Source of the DNA: a virus
Reading direction: 5' to 3' (one strand)
Virus record (IMG/VR): IMGVR_UViG_3300010354_000113
Coordinates: 1-55,931 of that record
DNA length: 55,931 nucleotides
Made by a program: the position numbers and the translations under genes. Under the pieces are notes generated by a model. That model searched no databases, was not told the origin of the DNA, and was given only the letters and a program-made list of their open reading frames with translations. Shown piece by piece: positions 20,201-26,200 of the stretch. How positions within the stretch are numbered: position 1 is the stretch's first letter; each line of letters begins with the position of its first letter.

Positions 20201-23200
20201 TATCATGGTAGTGCTGGCAATAGATTCTATGATGCTGCGAATATGATTCGTGATAACAAGCAAGAAATTATTGACTTTGCTGAGGCACAAATTGCTGTTG
20301 AGTATCCCGATTTCTACTTCCCTGGAGATGTCAACACCAATCCAACTAGCAGATATTCAGATTCATACAGAATGATTCAACTGAATAAGGATTTGATTGT
20401 TGGTATGTCATACGATGACATGATTACCCAGTATCCTCTGGTATCTGTCCCTGATGTCAACAAGTGCAAGAGAGACCTTGGTTATTTCGTAGATGCGCTT
20501 TCAATTGATATCTTCCGTGGTGGTAATGTTTACACTCGTAAGTTTACATCTTACTACTTTGATGATACTGGTGCTCTGGTATATGTAAACGCTCAGGCGG
20601 CAGAGACACGTTATGCTTATGAGAGAGCATTAGATTGGATGAAGCAGGCGATTACAAACCAACTGGCTGGCACAATCTCTGCAGTTAATTCTGTAGATTC
20701 TTGGACTGGATATCAAGACCTGACTATCACTGCAGACCCATCACCAAACGATCCATATGGCACTGCAGGGAGCAATACCAGCAATACCGACCCACAGTCA
20801 TGCTCAGACGTTCAAGACGCTCTGACGACGCTCTGGGAGGTCGTAGACACTGCTCTGGATACTGGCACCTTGGATGAGTTGCCAGATGAAGAGATTGGCG
20901 AATACTCTCCAAATGAGACTAAGTGCCGTCGCGACATTGGTTACTTTGTGGATGCTATCGCAAATGATGTTTCTAGGGGTGGCAACTATAACATTGTAAC
21001 CTTTACCAAATTCTACTTCAATAATGCTGGTGCACCTATCAGCAATGGTCTGGTTGGAGAAACTGCACAATCGATAACTGCATTTGAGAAAGCAAGAGAT
21101 CTTTCATACAGAGCAATCAATAACCTCCTGTATTATAAGGACCTAACTCTTCTCAATGACCCAGATTCTTATGGTGGTAATGCTCCAGGTCATACCTACG
21201 ATGCAGACTACTCCACTGGTAGTAACCAACTCATTACCAACTGTGCTGATGTCCAGTCATACATTGCAACCCTGACCGATATTGCAGTTGATGCAATTAC
21301 TGCAGGTAACTTGAATAATGTAAATGCTCTTGCAACCATCAGCGATGGCACTTTTGTCAATAGCGAAAACATCAGGTCAACAAAGATTGCTTATAAGAAT
21401 AAGTCAACTGGTCTGTTTGCCTTTGATGACCAAATCACTGGTGTTACCAGCGGTGCTATCTTCAAGGCGATTGGCGCTAACGCTGGTCTCAAGTGGATTT
21501 ATGCAGGTCCAATTACAGGTGCTATGCAGATTGGCGAATACATCACAAACTCAACTTTGGCAAATCAAGGTGGTGTTACACAGAGTGTAATTGTTAAAAA
21601 AGCAGAATTAAGCGGCACTAAGTCTCTCAACTTCCCTGCTGCAGGGTATCTTGTTGCTGCAGAATCTTACAATTTTGCATTTGGTGCTACCGATGACTTC
21701 ACAATTGAAGCATGGATTAGACCATCTGGCATTAGTGGGACTCAGCATCTCTTTGATTTCAGAAGAACCGCAACTGATGGTCTCAGAATTATCATGGATG
21801 GTCAGCAACTGAGAGTTTATAACGGCACTTCTTCACTGATTATCAGTGGAAATGTATTCACTGCTGCTGATACTTGGTATCATGTTTCTGTTGTAAGAAG
21901 CGATAATGTGCTTCAAGCATATGTGAATGGTGTCCAAGTTGGGTCTAACTATGCCGATACTAATGATTATGGATATGCTCCTTGCTATATCGGTGCAGAT
22001 TTCAATACCACAAACCAGTTTACTGGTTACATGGACAATCTGTATGTCAAGAATGGCACTGCAGACCACATCGGCGCATTTACTCCACCAACTCAAGTTG
22101 ATTATACAGATACTGAAATTGTGCTTGGACTCAATGGCGAAGGTCCATTCATCCTGTCAACTACAGAAACATACGCCACACTCACAAGCATTAATGTATA
22201 CAGTGCTACTACTAAGGTTGTGAATTATGATGACCTTAGTTTTGTTATCAAGGATATTGACCTGGGTAGAAAAGAATACAGAGATTGTGCTGATATTATC
22301 AGTCTGAATGCCGCTTGGATTGCTGAAGAAGCAGTTGGTCGCATGAAGGCTCAATTCCCAGACTTCATTATGCCTGGTGATGACCCAGCAAATAACAGTT
22401 ATGGTGGCACTAACTACTGCCTGCGTGATACTAAGGACTATATCATTGCAGCACTGGTTAAGGACTTAAGAGATGGTGGCAACTATCATACACTCTATAC
22501 AGCACGCACATACCTGTCAACATCTGGTAAGTTGAAGCATGTTGGTAATGAAATTCTGCAGACATTATACACTTGGGATGAAGTGAGCAATATCATGATT
22601 GATATCATCACAACTACAAGCAATGATTTGTCTGGAGAATACACAGAGAAACTGCGTATTCCAAACAACTTTGATTCACCAGCATCTCAGGCAGTCCAAG
22701 ACGAAATTCGTCAGTTAACCACTGACATGCTTGAGGTTATTGCACCATCTCCAAATAGATTTAGAGATTCTGGTATCTTAATCTGGAAAAACCGCGACTA
22801 CATTGCTGATGAAGTTGTTGGTTATATTCAAGACAAGTATATCAAGACTCTTGCTGGTAACCCTGTGGATTTCCTTGATATCCCAGGTGATGATAACATT
22901 TGTAAGCGTGACATCAAGGCATATATCATCCCAGCAATTATTGCGGACCTTGCAACTGGTGGCACATATCAAACACAGAATGTAATTGACTTCTATCTGG
23001 ATTCTCAGAAAAATATTCTTTTTGTTGAGAATGAATTAAATCCAATGCTGGATGCATTCAATAAGACTAAGGAGTTGTGCCAGTTTGCGGTCAACAATCT
23101 TCTGTTAGATGCTGGCACAACTGCATCTGAATATGGATATTCAGCATGGGCACAAGATGATTATTATGAGCCACAGTGGACTTCAAGAAATGCATATAGA

Positions 23201-26200
23201 GACACAACAATCGAAGTCGATGATGAAGGTTACCCACAGGCAACTCGCAACCGCAACGACAGATATATTGATGCAACTAATTTAATCAAGGCGAACAAGG
23301 AATTGATTGCTAAAGAAGCAGTTGCAACAATGAATGACTTGTCCAAGTTTGGTGACTTCCAAATTCCAGGTGGGTCTGTAAATTGCGAAGATGATGTTAA
23401 GGATGTTTTAGATGCTCTCACTCATGACTTGCTGTTTGATTGCAACGACAAGATTTATGAAGCAGCGTCAATGTATATTGAGCCAGAGAATAATTCTCTC
23501 AGATATATTGAGAGTGAGTGGGAAGCATCCGTAACAACATTTAAGATTGTTAGAGACATTACAACTCTGACAATGAGAAATGCTTTTGGCAGAGACTATA
23601 TTCCTGGCACAAGTATTTCAGGTGTCCCTGTAGAGTCCTACGAGCAAAATCCCAAAGAAAATATCTTTAAGTATTGTGGCGATGCTATTGATGGAAACAT
23701 TCGCTATATTGCTGAGCAAGCAGTGTATGACGGACAGCAGCAATATCCTGGTCTTGTAATTCCGAATGGTGCAATTAATTGTGTCCATGACGTTGCAGAC
23801 ATTCTCAAAGCACTGGTATTTAACCTGAAGTATGGTGGTGATAACTGGATGCAGTATGCTACTGAATTCTATGTAAATTACTCTGGCAATCTGCAGCATA
23901 TCACATCGCAGACTACAGAAACTATCTGGATTCTGAATAGAGCCCGCGACCTTGCAATTAAGGCAATTAAGGATGCTCCAATCACAAACAACTCTGGATT
24001 TGCAGGGTCGCAAAGATTCTACGATGCATCTCCAAATCCAACAAACCAACTTAGAAATTCAAACAATACTACTGGTATTAACTTAACAACATTCAACAAT
24101 ATTGTAACAAGGTCATTTGCACCTGGCACCATTAATATTCAGAATGCTGACAATAGCAGCATTGGTATGGACAATAGTGATGACTTCACTGCACGCTGCA
24201 TCACTGTCCTCCCATCTGGCACTCCAACAGACTCTGTGCTGTTTGAGGGTGGTGGTAGTGGTTATGGCACCTGGATTGGTTTCCGTGACAGTGGCACTTA
24301 CCTGAGATTCCGTGCTGGAAACGGTGGTAATGCATATACTGGCGGTGCTTCATACACTAGCGATACTGGTCTCGCAAAGCTGGATATTCCAGTTGCAAAT
24401 CTTGTTGCTGCTGGTTATATGGATGGAAACCAACATGAGTTGGTTTGGGAAGTGAGAATTGGTGGTAATATTGCTACAGGTCCAGGTAGAGTCAGACTCT
24501 TTATCGACGGCAATCTTGTTGGCACTGCAACTACACCAGGATCTCTGAATACTGGTCTGGCAGCAGGTGGTGGCGCATGGTCTGGTGGTAATGATGGTGG
24601 ATTTGCAGCAACTGCTGGTGCAGTGCCTGCAGGTGAGCCAACAACGGCATGGCCATATGCAATCACTGGCAATATGGATTACTATCGTGGTCGCTTGGTA
24701 GATTCCTCATACACTGGCACCGAAGCAAATTCGGTAATTACTGAAATTAACACCTTGATGTCTAAAGTAACATCAGGGATTCAAAATCCAACCAACGTTG
24801 CTACTCGTAGTTACACTCTGCCAACTATTTGGCCAGTTAAGTATACTCCAGAGATTGCTAAGCGTGATTTAACAATTACATATGACACAATTAGTGGTGG
24901 GTCTGGGGCAAGCGGCACTTGGTATAACACATGTGGGGAAGTAGCATCATCCATTGATACCCTCATGGATATTCTCATCAATACAATTGAGGAAGCAGCA
25001 AATAATAACGTCAACTATCTTACTACCAATGTAACCAGAACATTCAAACCAGTCAATAACACTGAGTATCAACTTGGCACTTGCTATGACGTTGTATCTG
25101 CTATTGATACACTGTTTGGTCTGATGACTGAAACATTAGGTGCTGGTCCAGAGAATACAAAACTGATAGCAAACATGATTCTCTTCAATGAGAATGCAAT
25201 TGCAACCAGAGCATTTAATGAAACTCGTGCATATTATGGCACTACAAATCTGACTATAGACTTTGCACTCAATGTGCTGAAATCGTGCAGATATGACATG
25301 ATTACTGGTGGTAATGCTGGGTCATTCAAACTTCTTCAAGATTGGTTTGATGGCGAAGGTAACTTCATTGCATTCCCAGGAGTAACCAGATCTCATATCC
25401 TCTTCTGCCTCACTAAGGTCAGAGAGTATATTAAGAGTGTAATGTATCTTCTGGATACTGACCCAGATTGGACTCTCTATACCACATATAATCCAGTTGA
25501 AAGACTTGAGTGGTTCCAAGAAGCAGCAGAATTCATTGTTGATTCTTCACTAAATTCAATTGAATATGCGTTGGAAGCATCTAAGTTTCCAACAGAAGCA
25601 AAGGTTACATTTATTGCATCTACAGATGCTGTGAATCTGTCAAATACCTACAACATGGGTATTGACTACAATACTGACCCCGCTCTCGTTACTCTCTTAC
25701 CACTTACTGAAGTTGGTTATGAGCGTGCTGAGTATAGAGTCAGAATCAATCGTCCAAACTCTTTCCGTAGGGGAGATATTCTCCAGTATATCCCAGCGTC
25801 AGAAACATCTCTAAATGGTCTGGCAGGAACTGATTATGTCTATGTAATTAATGCTGAGGCAACTTGGTTTGAGATTGGTCTCCACTACATCCACGATGGC
25901 AGATTTAAGCAATTTGCTGTGGATACTGCAAATACTGGTGCTCAGATTCTGCAGGTTGTCAGAAGGTCTGGTATTGATATTAAGAATATCGTTTACCCAG
26001 TAGATCCATCACAAACACCTGTCCTTGGTGGTTTCAACTCTGCAGATGTTATCTATGGAGTTACTTCTCAGGCACATGCAGAAATCGGCGTTGTCCAAGA
26101 AAACAAGGCAAAAATTTACAAGTCGTTTACTAGATACGACCTCAATAACGTGTCCGAAGTGCTTGGAGTTTATGATAACTTTATTAACGGTGAGCAAGTT

